A stretch of DNA of 64,000 nucleotides, from positions 1,798,001-1,862,000 of the forward strand of contig NZ_CP042828.1 of the NCBI RefSeq assembly GCF_008000995.1, in the 5' to 3' direction. Source of the DNA: Ruania zhangjianzhongii (GTDB lineage: Bacteria > Actinomycetota > Actinomycetes > Actinomycetales > Beutenbergiaceae). Both the position numbers and the translations under genes were made by a program. The notes under the pieces are model-generated. The model had not been told where the DNA came from and did not search any database. It worked only from the letters and a program-made list of their open reading frames with translations. Shown piece after piece: positions 16,723-25,995 of this stretch (position 1 is its first letter; each line of letters opens with the position of its first letter).

Positions 16723-18548
16723 TCAGAAGGGTGGTGGTCCGTAGTCGGGTGGGTCGGTGCTGGTGCTGGTGCTGGGTGGGTCGTTGTCGTTGCCGCTCCT
16801 GTTGTCGTTGCCGTTGCTGTTGTCGTTGTCGTTGGTGGGGGTGCTGTAGCGGGGTTGGTGGGTGGGGTGGGTCAGGGAGGTGGTGGTGCCGTCGGGTTCT
16901 CGGCGGTAGCGGTGTCCGGTCGGGGTGGTCCATTCGAAGGTGCCGGGTTCGGTTTGGGTGAGGTGGAAGTCGCCGTGGGTCTTGACGGTGTGGTCGCGTG
17001 GGCACAGGGGGCCGAGGTTGCTCACTGCGGTGGTTCCGCCGTGGTCTGGGTTGTCGTGGTTCCACTCCTGGGTGTGGTCGAGTTGGCACTCACTGGCGCG
17101 GTGGGAGCAGCCGGGGCGTGCGCAGGTGCGGTCCCGGGCCAGGATGTGCTCGACCATCGCTTGGGTGGGCCGGTAGCGGGTGTGTCCGACGTCCAGGACC
17201 GCGCCGGTGAGTGGGTCGGTGACGATGCGGATCCAGTCCCCACCGGCGGCCAGTGCCCGGGCCGCGAGTGGGCTGATCGGGCCGTAGCCCTCCAGATCGG
17301 CACCTGACCGGGGTGCAGGTGCTGCCCGGGCAACGGCGGCGGCCAGGCACCGTCATCCTCAACCGGCGGTGCACCGCTCTGATCGCGACTGGCACCGCCA
17401 CCACCCGCAGTGCCACCACCCGTAGTGCCACCACCCGTAGTGCCACCACTCGCGGTCCAGCCATCCGGGGTGGCGCCTCGTTCCGCGGTTTTGTGCTGGG
17501 GGCAGGAGCTGGTCCAGGGGGATGGTGACTGCGATGGTGGGCCGGTGCCCGTGCTGACTACCCAGGGGCAGGCCCGCGCCAGTCCCACCGAGGCAGCCGG
17601 TGGCCAGCCCGTGGTGGGCGATCCCGGCGAGGGCATCGAAGCGCAACTGGTCCACGCAGCGCCCGTCCCCGGCCGCTTTGGCTGCCCGGGCCGCGCCTGC
17701 AGCGCCACATCCAGAGCGAGCACATCCGCCGCCGGGCCCTCCAGGCGCATCGAGGCGATCCCGTCCGGGAGCGCCCGCGGGCGCGACACCCGCCGCTGGC
17801 TCGCCCGGTACCGGGCCCGCTCGGCGGCCTCGTCAGCATCAACGGCGATCAGGGCCTTGGCCACATCGGAACGCAACTGAGCCACCGTGCGCTCCGGAGC
17901 CCGGCCCAGCACCCGGGACTCGACCGTCGCGGCGACCTCGGCACTGACGTGCTCGAGCCCATCGACGATCACCCGCGCGCGGGCAGCGTCGATCACCCCC
18001 CGGGCCAGCGCATCACCGGTGGCAAAGAGTGCCTCCTCCAGGGCTTTACCGCGACGAACCAAGTCCATCCCGGCGCGCACGGTGGTCCGCAGCCGCACGG
18101 CAAGCTCGTCGCCGGCGACGTCCCGTTGGGTGGCTTCGCGCTGCTCCAGGGCGGCAGGCCGCATCGCCTGACGACGGGACAGGTGAGCAGCAGCGCGGAG
18201 CTTGATGGCGTGAGCGGCCGCCTCGAGGCGGTCTGCGGCAGCAGCCGCCTCCACCAGGGCAGCATCGTCGGCAGCGTCCAGGTCCAGCCGGGTGAGGACA
18301 GTGAACAGCTGCGGATCGACACCGTGTCGAGCCAGACGGTCGTCGATCGGCATCGCGTAGGTGCCTTCGATCAGCTCGGCCAGCGCCCGTTCAGCCGCAG
18401 TCTCGGCCAGGCCACCCAGATCGATCAGCGGCACAGCGACCAGGGGTGTGCACACGTCGACCACCGGCCCTGCCGGAGAGCGCAGTTCGGTCACCGCGGG
18501 GGAGCCGTGGTCCTCCCGAGGTCTGCTGCCCTCGAACCTTTGTGCCAT
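16723..18548 (-). pseudogene. DUF222 / HNH endonuclease gene, frameshifted
   Basis: The N-terminal DUF222 domain (from MAQRFEGSRPRED at 18548) reads in one frame down to about 17695. The sequence then continues in another frame (CVDQLRFDALAGIAHHGLATG), as if one G were missing from the run near 17692. After a linker with stop codons at 17359 and 17353 and 15-bp repeats, the C-terminal part resumes: GADLEGYGPISPLAARAL, then the HNH nuclease CARPGCSHRASECQLDH with WNHDNPDHGG. These proteins are multicopy in actinobacteria and resemble homing-type nucleases. It is either a decayed gene or sequence errors; the linker stops favour decay. Confidence 0.8.
17405..17449. repeat. Three 15-bp tandem repeats
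   Basis: Three copies of ccg(c/t)agtgccaccac at 17405-17419, 17420-17434 and 17435-17449, with a degenerate fourth copy. They lie in the linker of the DUF222-HNH gene, where they would encode a short Gly-Thr-rich repeat. There are no unique spacers, so this is not CRISPR. Confidence 0.9.
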
Positions 18549-18690
18549 GACCACCACGCTAGCGGCGACCACTGACATGTGGCGTCGGCTGCGCCATACC
18601 AACGAAAACTCAACCTCCGCCGTCGGCTCGAGCCGAATCGATCGCGTGCCATGTGCGTGCGAGATCGGCCGACGGGGGAGAGGATGGGGT

Positions 18691-19134
18691 ATGGCGTCGA
18701 CGTCATCGCATCCACATCTCCCGGGCGCCTCCTCCGGCGGACGGCAAGCTGCGTTGCGCTGGATCCGAGCAGTCCCGGCGATCGCCCTCCTGCTCTCCCT
18801 GGCCGCCTCAGTCGCGCTGTTGCTCCTGCCGTTCTACGGCAACCGAGGGGAGCCCACCGGTACCGCAACGCTGATCGAGGTCAATGGCTCCGGGGTGGTG
18901 ATCCTCCTCGCGGTGCCGGTGCTGCTCACCGCGACGATCGCACTGGCCAAGGATCGTCCGTGGATCTCGATGCTGTGCACGCTCGCGCTGGCGGGGTTCA
19001 CCGTGCTGACGGTCGCCTCGATCGGGATGTTCTATCTGCCCGCACTCGTGGTCGCGTCCGTGGGCGTGATCGGCCGTTCGGTCGTTTCCGGTTCGCGATC
19101 CCGGGTCGGCCGTGGCCCACACCGGCGCGTCTAG
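18691..19134 (+). CDS. Small membrane protein of unknown function
   Basis: A 147-residue protein starting MASTSSHPHLPG at the ATG at 18691. It has four hydrophobic segments: AIALLLSLAASVALLLLPF, VVILLAVPVLLTATIALA, SMLCTLALAGFTVLTVAS and FYLPALVVASVGVIG, and a basic C-terminus. I do not recognise a family. Purine-rich GGGGAGAGG lies about 20 bases upstream, so the exact start is uncertain. It is divergent from the DUF222-HNH gene and runs towards the ligase gene. Confidence 0.65.
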   Translation: MASTSSHPHLPGASSGGRQAALRWIRAVPAIALLLSLAASVALLLLPFYGNRGEPTGTATLIEVNGSGVVILLAVPVLLTATIALAKDRPWISMLCTLALAGFTVLTVASIGMFYLPALVVASVGVIGRSVVSGSRSRVGRGPHRRV

Positions 19135-19171
19135 TCGAGATCCTGGGGATCCGCGCAAGTCGGTGACGCCG

Positions 19172-20764
19172 CTAGGCTTCGCGGTCCGGCGGGGTTCCGC
19201 CCCGCGCCAGGTACAGCGCCCGCACGTCCTCGATCGTGTCCGCCTCTGCGGCGGTCTTGTCCTGCCGGTAGCGCAGCACGCGGGCGAACCGCAGCGCCAG
19301 TCCGCCGGGATAGCGCGAGGAGCGCTGCACGCCGTCGAACGCGATCTCCACCACCTGCTCCGGGCGTACCCGCACGAGCCACTCCTGGCGCTGCGTGGCA
19401 AGCTCGGTGAACCGCTCGGTCTGCCAGGCGAGCATCTCGTCGGTCATTCCCTTGAACGTCTTGCCGAGCAGCACGAAACCACCGTTCGGATCCCGGGCGC
19501 CGAGGTGGATGTTCGAGAGCCAACCACGCCGCCGTCCGCTGCCGGGCTCCACTGCCAGCACCACCAGGTCGAGCGTGTGCACCGGTTTGACCTTCACCCA
19601 GGCGGCACCGCGCCGGCCGGCCGCATACGGTGCCGTGGCCGACTTGATCACCACGCCTTCGTGCCCGGCCTGCAACGCCTCGGTGAGGAACTGCTGCGCG
19701 GCGTCGGCATCGTCGGTGAGGAGCCGGCCCACCCGGTGAGCGGCGGGCACCAGCTCCTCGAGATGCGCCCAGCGCTCCGCCGCGGGCGCGTCCAGCAGGT
19801 CCGTGTCGTCGCGCAGCAGCAGATCGAAGAAGTAGGGGGTGATCGCCAGCCGCTCACCGGAAGAGTTCGTCGGTTGCCTAGGAGCACCACCCGGCAACTC
19901 GGTTGCGGTACGAGCCGCGGTCTCCTGGAACGACAGTGCCCGACCGTCCGGGGCCAGTGCCAGCGCCTCGCCGTCGAGCACCAGACGCTCCGCCGGCAGT
20001 GCGCGCACCACCTGCACCACTTCCGGCAGCCGGTCGGTGATGTCCTCCAGCGACCGGGTCACCAGCAGCACGTCCTCGCCATCCTTGTGCGCCTGGATCC
20101 GGATGCCGTCCAGCTTGTGGTCCACTGCTGCCACCTCGCCGACGGCGTTCCTCGCCTTGATCCAGGCTGTCGCCAGGTCCGGGGCCGAGGAGGCCAGCAT
20201 CGGCGAGACCGGCCGGCCCAGCTCCAGCCGGAAGCCCGCCAAGGCGTCGGCGCCGCCTTCCCGGGCGGCAGCGGCCACCAGCGCGGTCGACCCGGCGAGC
20301 ATCGCCGCTCGCCGCACCAGCGCTACCGGCACCTCGGTGGCGACTGCCACCGCCTCCTGGACCAGCGCCTCCGACGCTCCCTGGCGCACCTCGCCGGTGA
20401 TCGCACCGCGGAGCCAGGCCTGCTCCGGTGCAGTGGCCCGTCCGAACAGCTCCGTGATCGCCGCTGCCCGAGCGGCCTGCGAGCCGGGGCCGGCCAGACC
20501 GGCGATCCGTTCGAAGGTGGCGTCCACCTCGGCGACGGTCAGCGAGGGCTCCTCGGCCGCCTCGGGCAGGCGCTGCAGTGACCGCCAGCCCAGCCCGGTG
20601 CGCCGCTGCGCCAGTGCGCCGGCCAGATAGGTCGCCACGGTGGCGGTCTCCGCCGGTTCGCACTGGCGCAGGGGCTCGGCCAGGGCAGCGATCTTCGCGG
20701 TACGGGAGCGGGTGCCGGCCACGTGCGCCGATGTGGCCACCACCCCGGCCAGCTCCATCGCCAT
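19172..20764 (-). CDS. ATP-dependent DNA ligase, LigB type
   Basis: It seals DNA nicks through an AMP-lysine intermediate; actinobacterial LigB-type enzymes are accessory to the NAD-dependent LigA. The 530 residues contain an N-terminal DNA-binding domain (1-185), the adenylation domain with Lys217 in DHKLDGIRI and the nucleotidyltransferase blocks LVLDGEALAL, YFFDLLL, EGVVIK and AWVKVKP, and a C-terminal OB-fold domain. All catalytic motifs look complete. GGGAGG lies directly before the ATG at 20764; a second ATG is two codons later. It follows the NUDIX gene on the same strand by 15 bases. Confidence 0.93.
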   Translation of the reverse strand: MAMELAGVVATSAHVAGTRSRTAKIAALAEPLRQCEPAETATVATYLAGALAQRRTGLGWRSLQRLPEAAEEPSLTVAEVDATFERIAGLAGPGSQAARAAAITELFGRATAPEQAWLRGAITGEVRQGASEALVQEAVAVATEVPVALVRRAAMLAGSTALVAAAAREGGADALAGFRLELGRPVSPMLASSAPDLATAWIKARNAVGEVAAVDHKLDGIRIQAHKDGEDVLLVTRSLEDITDRLPEVVQVVRALPAERLVLDGEALALAPDGRALSFQETAARTATELPGGAPRQPTNSSGERLAITPYFFDLLLRDDTDLLDAPAAERWAHLEELVPAAHRVGRLLTDDADAAQQFLTEALQAGHEGVVIKSATAPYAAGRRGAAWVKVKPVHTLDLVVLAVEPGSGRRRGWLSNIHLGARDPNGGFVLLGKTFKGMTDEMLAWQTERFTELATQRQEWLVRVRPEQVVEIAFDGVQRSSRYPGGLALRFARVLRYRQDKTAAEADTIEDVRALYLARGGTPPDREA

Positions 20765-20779
20765 CGCCTCCCTGCTCTC

Positions 20780-21292
20780 TCAGCCCACCTGCAGACCCGG
20801 CGGGACAGACCGAGAGTGCGGCCACTCCGCCTGTTCCCGCAACGCCGGCAGCACGTGCCGGGCGAGCAGTGGGGCCAAGTCCGGCGGAGCTGCTCCCAAC
20901 GGCTGCCAGCGCAGCTCGTCGATCTCGCGGGCCACTTGCGGGGCACTCGGCAGGGCGGCGGTGTAGACCGTCGCCGCCACTCGGGTGGCCGCCTCGTTGG
21001 CCGCGACTTCGTCGAAGGTGCCGAGCAGGTGCAGGTTCTCGGTGGTCAGCACCACGCCGATCTCCTCTGCCACCTCCCGCACCGCCGCCACCTCGGCAGT
21101 CTCCCCGGGATCGAGCTTGCCACCGGGCAGCATGAACCGGCTCGTGTCGCGCTTGCGCACGGTGAGCAGTTCAGCGTCGCCATAACCACGTCCGCCGGCG
21201 ACACCCTCACCTTCGCCGGTTCGCACGAAACAGACGCCGGCAATGGTCAGCACAGTCCTCACCGGTACAGCGGCAGCAGGTTCGTTCGGCAC
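20780..21292 (-). CDS. NUDIX hydrolase
   Basis: A 170-residue hydrolase of nucleoside diphosphate-linked compounds. The Nudix box is perfect: GGKLDPGETAEVAAVREV followed by AEEIGV (G-x5-E-x7-R-E-U-x-E-E-x-G-U). The metal-binding glutamates are therefore present. Substrate cannot be told. Its first 60 codons are nearly identical to a damaged paralogue at 34.0-34.2 kb, while the rest is divergent, which points to a recent partial duplication or gene conversion. It probably shares a transcript with the ligase gene. Confidence 0.92.
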   Translation of the reverse strand: MPNEPAAAVPVRTVLTIAGVCFVRTGEGEGVAGGRGYGDAELLTVRKRDTSRFMLPGGKLDPGETAEVAAVREVAEEIGVVLTTENLHLLGTFDEVAANEAATRVAATVYTAALPSAPQVAREIDELRWQPLGAAPPDLAPLLARHVLPALREQAEWPHSRSVPPGLQVG

Positions 21293-21301
21293 CCCGCCAC
21301 G

Positions 21302-21474
21302 TTAGCGGCTACGACCGTCATGCAGCTCGAGCATCTGGTCGGCGCGTCCGATCAGCAGCGGGTCGTGGGTGGAGACGACGGCTGCGATCCCGCGGGCGTG
21401 GGTCAGCTCGGCGAGCAGATCCATGATCGTCGCCGCAGTGGCCGAGTCCAGCTGCCCGGTGGGCTCGTCCGCGA
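21302..21474 (-). pseudogene. 3' fragment of an ABC transporter ATPase
   Basis: The last 55-60 codons of an ABC ATPase: DEPTGQLDSATAATIMDLLA (Walker B and D-loop), then STHDPLLIGRADQMLELHDGRSR with the switch His. The Walker A motif and signature are missing. The protein sequence is almost identical to the C-terminus of the complete ATPase at 34211-34912, and the same NUDIX 5' region follows in both places. Similarity breaks at about 21474, where an unrelated rightward fragment begins. Confidence 0.9.
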
Positions 21475-21480
21475 CGGGCA

Positions 21481-21666
21481 GCGGATCGTGCGCTGGTCCC
21501 GGTCCGTCTGGCCGGACGGTATGCCGTGGTGTTCGCCATGTTCCTGCTGGCGGTGACACCGCTGCCGGCCTCGTGGCGGGAGGCCACCGGCGCAGCGCTG
21601 CCGTGGTGCGGCGCCTTCGGCGCCTTGGGGCTCGCGTCGGTGGCAGTCTGGGCATGGTTCCGCTAG
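21481..21666 (+). pseudogene. Remnant of a membrane protein C-terminus
   Basis: Frame 1 from 21481 to the TAG at 21664 encodes about 61 residues, RLAGRYAVVFAMFLLAVTPL and then WCGAFGALGLASVAVWAWFR, two membrane-like segments. It has no credible start or ribosome site and begins exactly where the ABC ATPase fragment ends on the other strand. I read it as the tail of a gene cut by the rearrangement; the family is not recognised. Confidence 0.45.
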
Positions 21667-21671
21667 CGCCC

Positions 21672-22306
21672 TCAGAGCCCTTCGACCCCGTTTTGGCCGA
21701 CCATCAGCATCAGCACACCACCGGCGTGGGAGGATACGATCGCGTCGAGCACGCTCCCGAGCTCGGCTGGGGCTGCGCCGTCGGCGGGAAGGAACCGCGC
21801 CCCGGCGAACTGCGCATCCAGCTCGGTGATCTGCTGCGAGAGCACCCGAAACGTTCCCCGGGCCAGGCGTAGTCAGCTCCGACGACGAACCACCGCCGTA
21901 CCCCGCGGTCCGCGCGGAGACGGCGAATCGCCGGGACGAGCTGCGCAGACGGGATCTCTCCCGTCACGTATAGGCCTGAGCGGGTCTCCGCCCCTTCGTA
22001 CGCTGCGGGATAGACGTAGAGGCACCCGCCGCTGGATGACGGGGACGACGTCGTTGCGCACCGCCGCGGTGTGCCATCCGGTGAGCGCATCGAGTCGCCC
22101 CGCTTCGAGGGCTCCTCCGAGATGCTGACGTAGGACGGACAGCGGCAGGCTCGCGTCGAAGAGTTCCGCCCGTGCCGCCGGCCGAGGCTACCGCCGGTGG
22201 CGCTGATCTCGGCGATGGCGAGCTCAGTGACAGACTGGCAGGCGGGTCCGTAGATCCCTCCGGGCCCCTGGAAGTGCAGCAGAGCACCGATCACGAAGTC
22301 CGACAT
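21672..22306 (-). pseudogene. Amide/urea-binding regulator or periplasmic protein, multiply frameshifted
   Basis: The start MSDFVIGALLHFQGPGGIYG at 22306 resembles AmiC/UrtA-type amide- and urea-binding proteins. The frame is lost near 22170 (continuing ELFDASLPLSVLRQHLGGAL, then GWHTAAVRNDVVPVIQRRVP), recovered near 22025 (YVYPAAYEGAETRSGLYVTG, then VVGADYAWPGERF) and lost again near 21865 (RVLSQQITELDAQFAGARFL). At least three frame changes and a reduced length make it a clear pseudogene. It lacks a signal peptide, which fits the cytoplasmic AmiC-like regulators. It diverges from a damaged MarR gene. Confidence 0.75.
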
Positions 22307-22398
22307 CTCTCCCCATCGGTGGTGGGGACCGGCTCGGCCGGCCTGCGGTGGCGACGATCGTATTTGTAGACTGGGGATAGCCACAGTGAGGGGTCACC

Positions 22399-22766
22399 AT
22401 GCGGACGGCTGGCCGAGCGCCCACCACCGACGCCGAGTCGGCGATGGCGGCCGCCGTGCTGCGCGTGGAGCCGCCGCGCTCTTGCGCAGCGAGGGCTTCA
22501 CCTTGGACGAGTGGCTCGTCCTGGGCAGCCTTGAGGACGGCGATGACCTGACGATGAGCGAGTTGCGGGCGATCACTGTGATCGACAAGGCCACCCTCGG
22601 TCGCCGGGTCGATGTGCTGGTCACCCAGGCGCTGGTCTACCGCGAGGTCGACGGCTTCGACCGCCGGGTGATCCGGGTGCACGTGTCGACGCGTGGTCGC
22701 GACGTCCCCTCACGCCTGACGGTGCTGCTGGCACAGCACGAGCATCCCGCCGCCCCACGCGACTAG
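22399..22766 (+). pseudogene. MarR-family regulator with a single-base frameshift
   Basis: From ATG 22399 (MRTAGRAPTTDAESAMAAAV) the frame runs to about 22468, where the family sequence continues one frame over: ALLRSEGFTLDEWLVLGSLE, then LTMSELRAITVIDKATLGRRVD and a wing in VYREVDGFDRRVIRVHVSTRGRD. One missing G at 22468-22472 would explain the shift. GTGAGGGG precedes the ATG. It ends at 22766, overlapping nicT by 57 bases on the other strand. It was probably the regulator of the divergent amide-binding gene. A sequencing error cannot be excluded. Confidence 0.65.
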
Positions 22767-23714
22767 CAGGACGACGGTCAGCACGATCCCGTACGGGTCG
22801 AGGTTTGCCGATGCTCCGGGAATGCTGGCCAGCGCCGGCGCGCGCTCGGCGAGCACCTGGACGAGGGTGATCACGGCGATCCCAAGGGCGGCCAATGCTG
22901 AGACTGCGGTGACGAGCACGTCGTAGCGGACCCCCAGCCTGCCGCCGCGGGTCGGTGCAGGATGCCACCGGTACACTCGCCGCGCCACCGCTCCCTGGGC
23001 GGAGTCCAGCGTGGACATGCCTGCCGCGAACAGGAAGGCAAGCGGAACGGCGGCGAACCATGACTCGTGATCCAGTGAGGCTGTTGCCGAGATCGCGAGC
23101 AGGCCGATCGAGGTCGCCGTGTCGAAGCCGAGCCCGAACAGCAATCCGACGCCGTACATCCGGCCCGGTCGGTCCGTGGCCCACTCGAACCGCCGCAGCA
23201 ACCAGGTCACCGGTCCACCTGTGCCCTGGTGTCTCACGGAAGACGCCGGGCCTGCCCCGCGCAGCGCGCGACGTAGCAGCACCGCATTGAGCGCCGCGAT
23301 CGCCAGCAGGAATGTGCTAGCGATCAGCGGCCCCCAGACGCCGGTGACCTCGCGCAGCACCGAGGAGTCGTCGTCGAGCATCGGACCGAGGCTGCGCACG
23401 CCGAGTGCGAGGAGCAGCGCCGCGACGACGACCACGGTCGAGTGACCGAGCGAGAACCACAGCCCCACCCCGCGGGAGTCTCCACCGGTGCGCACCAACC
23501 GTCTGGTGGTGTTGTCGATCGTGGCGATGTGGTCGGGATCGAAGGCGTGCCGCAGGCCGAGCCCGTAGGCAGCCAGCCCGAGTCCGGCGAGAACCGCGAG
23601 GGAACCGCCGTGAGCGGCCAGCGTGAGGGCCAGCCCACCGATTCCGAGCACATGGAGCGCCACCACGATCGGGACTGTGCGCGCGGTGCGGGTGGATGGG
23701 GTCGTGAGAGACAT
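22710..23714 (-). CDS. nicT: NiCoT-family nickel/cobalt permease
   Basis: A 334-residue membrane protein that imports Ni2+, here for urease. The signature HAFDPDHIATIDN in helix two contains the His and Asp residues that bind the metal (family H-x4-D-H), and the second motif LGFDTATSIGLLAIS is present. About eight membrane helices are visible. The ATG at 23714 is preceded by AAGGAACGCG; upstream codons in the same frame are not needed. It is the last gene of the urt-ure array, 44 bases after ureD, which links metal supply to urease maturation. Confidence 0.92.
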   Translation of the reverse strand: MSLTTPSTRTARTVPIVVALHVLGIGGLALTLAAHGGSLAVLAGLGLAAYGLGLRHAFDPDHIATIDNTTRRLVRTGGDSRGVGLWFSLGHSTVVVVAALLLALGVRSLGPMLDDDSSVLREVTGVWGPLIASTFLLAIAALNAVLLRRALRGAGPASSVRHQGTGGPVTWLLRRFEWATDRPGRMYGVGLLFGLGFDTATSIGLLAISATASLDHESWFAAVPLAFLFAAGMSTLDSAQGAVARRVYRWHPAPTRGGRLGVRYDVLVTAVSALAALGIAVITLVQVLAERAPALASIPGASANLDPYGIVLTVVLLVAWGGGMLVLCQQHRQA

Positions 23715-23758
23715 CGCGTTCCTTCTGCTCAGGTGTCGTGTCGATGCTGACGGGTCCG

Positions 23759-24571
23759 TCAGGACGTCAGCGCCCGTTCCATCGGGCTGAGGTGGGCTGC
23801 CGGGCCGAGCCACCGCAGCAGGAGGCCACCGTGCGCGGGCCGCAGAGCCGTGAGGTTGGTTGTGGTATCGCTGGTCTCGGCACCGGCCGCGAGATCCCGG
23901 AGCGCCGCACGTGCAGGGCAATCAACCCCGCCATCACGCAGATCGTCGGGCCCGATGTCGTCGGGGTCGGGTACCTCGTCGAGCACCAGGGCAGTGTCGA
24001 GCACGCGCGCCGATCCCAGGACCCCAGGCACCGGCTCGTGCCCGGATGCCCAGACCTCCTCCACCAGGACCGGGCCGCGCGCGTCGTGGACGTCGCTGCG
24101 CAGCAGCGCGCGCCCTCCCCGCTCGCCCTCCCGGCCCCACGCGATCGTCTCGCGCAGTGCCAGCTGTGCGCCGGCCCCGGTACGTACCGTCGTCGTCCGC
24201 GTGACGTCGGCTCCCTCGGCGACCACGAACGGCAACCCGAACCAGGACAGCCGGGAACCGTGCCCGAGGGTCACCACGACGTCCCACCAGCTGGGGACGC
24301 CGCCGGCGTCGTACGCGACAGTTCCGCCGACGTCGGTGATCGTCAGGGCATGTCCGTCCGCCACGCTCACCCGCACCACCACGTGATCGCCCCCGAGGAG
24401 GACGGCCCCGGTGGCCACCAGCGCCACCTCGGCCGCCACCCGGTCGCGCCGCACGGTCCGCACAGCGAGCAGCCCGTCGCTGGTGCTGACCCGGACCGGG
24501 GCTCCGGGGGAGGCGGGAGCTTCGACCCTGACGGACGTCGTCAGCGGCTCAGTGCGCGTGGCCGTGCCCAT
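23759..24571 (-). CDS. ureD: Urease accessory protein UreD
   Basis: UreD (UreH) is the scaffold that binds apo-urease and, with UreF and UreG, delivers nickel and CO2 to the active-site lysine. The 270-residue sequence is of the diverged actinobacterial type: [37 protein letters not shown] and the C-terminal [18 protein letters not shown]. Identification depends partly on position. Its start overlaps ureG by 23 bases. Confidence 0.9.
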   Translation of the reverse strand: MGTATRTEPLTTSVRVEAPASPGAPVRVSTSDGLLAVRTVRRDRVAAEVALVATGAVLLGGDHVVVRVSVADGHALTITDVGGTVAYDAGGVPSWWDVVVTLGHGSRLSWFGLPFVVAEGADVTRTTTVRTGAGAQLALRETIAWGREGERGGRALLRSDVHDARGPVLVEEVWASGHEPVPGVLGSARVLDTALVLDEVPDPDDIGPDDLRDGGVDCPARAALRDLAAGAETSDTTTNLTALRPAHGGLLLRWLGPAAHLSPMERALTS

Positions 24572-25280
24572 GCTCGTGCTCGTGGGAGTGCTCTTCGCCG
24601 TCGGCGTGGAAGTGCGGGGCCATCGGCCCCGGATCCTGGGCGACGTGCACGCCGTCCCGGTAGTGCCCGAGCACCCCGAGCACCCAGGCGCGCAGTGCCG
24701 CCACGGATGTCTCGTCCGTGCGCGAGAGCGCGATCACGGCGCGCCCGTCCCGAGCGATCGTGGCGTCATGCACCATCTGGTCCACGTCGACGCCGACGTA
24801 GGGGGCCAGATCGGTCTTGTTGACCACGAGCAGATCGGCGCGCCCGATCCCTGGGCCGCCCTTGCGGGCCACGTCGCCGCCGCCGGCCACGTCCAGCACG
24901 AAGATCTGCGCGTCCACCAGCGCGGGGGAGAAGGTCGCGGTGAGGTTGTCCCCGCCGGACTCGATCACCACGAGGTCCAGGGGGGCGAAGTCGTCGGCGA
25001 GGTCTTCGGCAGCGAGCAGGTTGGCGGTGACGTCGTCCCGGATGGCGGTGTGGGGGCAGGCGCCCGTCTCCACCGCGCGGATCCGTTCGGGTTCGAGGAC
25101 GCCGGCCGACCGGAGGAATCGGGCGTCCTCGTCGGTGTAGATGTCGTTGGTGATCACGCCGATCTCCAGCTCGTCGGCCAGGGCTCGGCAGATCGTCGCG
25201 ATCAGGGAGGACTTGCCGACACCGACGGGGCCGGCGACGCCAAGACGCAACGGACGGGACACTTCAGGCAGATCAGGCAC
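24549..25280 (-). CDS. ureG: Urease accessory GTPase UreG with His-rich C-terminus
   Basis: A SIMIBI-class GTPase of 243 residues that drives nickel insertion. P-loop [10 protein letters not shown], switch region [15 protein letters not shown], metal-binding Cys-Pro-His in [26 protein letters not shown], and NKTD for guanine specificity. The last 20 residues (about 224-243) are dominated by His and acidic residues ([13 protein letters not shown]), a metal-storage tail. No ureE gene is present in the cluster, so this tail may take over nickel handling. It overlaps ureF by 8 and ureD by 23 bases. Confidence 0.96.
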   Translation of the reverse strand: MPDLPEVSRPLRLGVAGPVGVGKSSLIATICRALADELEIGVITNDIYTDEDARFLRSAGVLEPERIRAVETGACPHTAIRDDVTANLLAAEDLADDFAPLDLVVIESGGDNLTATFSPALVDAQIFVLDVAGGGDVARKGGPGIGRADLLVVNKTDLAPYVGVDVDQMVHDATIARDGRAVIALSRTDETSVAALRAWVLGVLGHYRDGVHVAQDPGPMAPHFHADGEEHSHEHEHGHGHAH

Positions 25281-25995
25281 GGAACAACCTCTGGGTCAGG
25301 AGGGCGTGGGCCTCGGCCCAGCCCTCGTTCTGCGGGGCACCGGAGGACGGGATGTCCTCCGGGGTGAGGCACGCGGCGACGCGGGGCACGTGCGGCTCCG
25401 CGGCGGCGCATGCATCGAGAACCCACTGCGCGGGAGCGAGCGGGTCCAACGGTTCGAGCTTGAGCAGGGCGGCCGCGGCGGTCTGCGCATCGTCGTAGAC
25501 AGTGAGCCGGACCACGTCCTCGCTCCGCAGACTGGCTGCCGCTGCGATCGACCCCAGCACCACAGCCCGGGGAAGGGGACCTGTCCACCCCTCCAGCGCC
25601 TGCACCGGCGGGCGGTGCGGCCACAGGGAGCGAGCCACCCGCCTGTAGCCGCGTCCCAGCAGCTGTGCGGCCTCGCGCAGCGCGGCCGAGGGGGTGCGGG
25701 CCGCCCAGGCGTCGACGATGGCGGCCAGGTGTGTCTGCGCACCGGTCCCCGTGGGCGGGAGGCTGAGCAGGTGCGCCGTCACCACCGCCGTCCCGGCCTC
25801 CACGAGACTGACCGTGCGCGCACGCCCCCGGAGCCAGACCGGGACGTCCGCCGGCGACATCCCCGCCAGCAGGGCCGGTTCCAGACCTGCCGAGTGGGCG
25901 TGACCGCCCCCGGGCAGGCGGGCGTCAGCGAGCAGCATCGCCACCGAGAACGGATGCGGCGCGAGGGTCTGGGCCGCCTGGGTCAGCATGCTCAT
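25273..25995 (-). CDS. ureF: Urease accessory protein UreF
   Basis: A 240-residue all-helical accessory protein that couples UreG GTP hydrolysis to metal delivery. The N-terminal [22 protein letters not shown] is the family's conserved P-x-G-x-x-x-H-S-x-G-L/E region, and the C-terminal [14 protein letters not shown] matches the UreD/UreG contact end. The ATG overlaps the ureC stop by one base, and the 3' end overlaps ureG. Confidence 0.94.
   Translation of the reverse strand: MSMLTQAAQTLAPHPFSVAMLLADARLPGGGHAHSAGLEPALLAGMSPADVPVWLRGRARTVSLVEAGTAVVTAHLLSLPPTGTGAQTHLAAIVDAWAARTPSAALREAAQLLGRGYRRVARSLWPHRPPVQALEGWTGPLPRAVVLGSIAAAASLRSEDVVRLTVYDDAQTAAAALLKLEPLDPLAPAQWVLDACAAAEPHVPRVAACLTPEDIPSSGAPQNEGWAEAHALLTQRLFRA

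Noticed and set aside
17405-17449. Short direct repeats considered as CRISPR
   Set aside because: Units abut with no spacers and lie within a coding linker. The minisatellite at 15031-15170 was rejected for the same reason; no cas genes are present.
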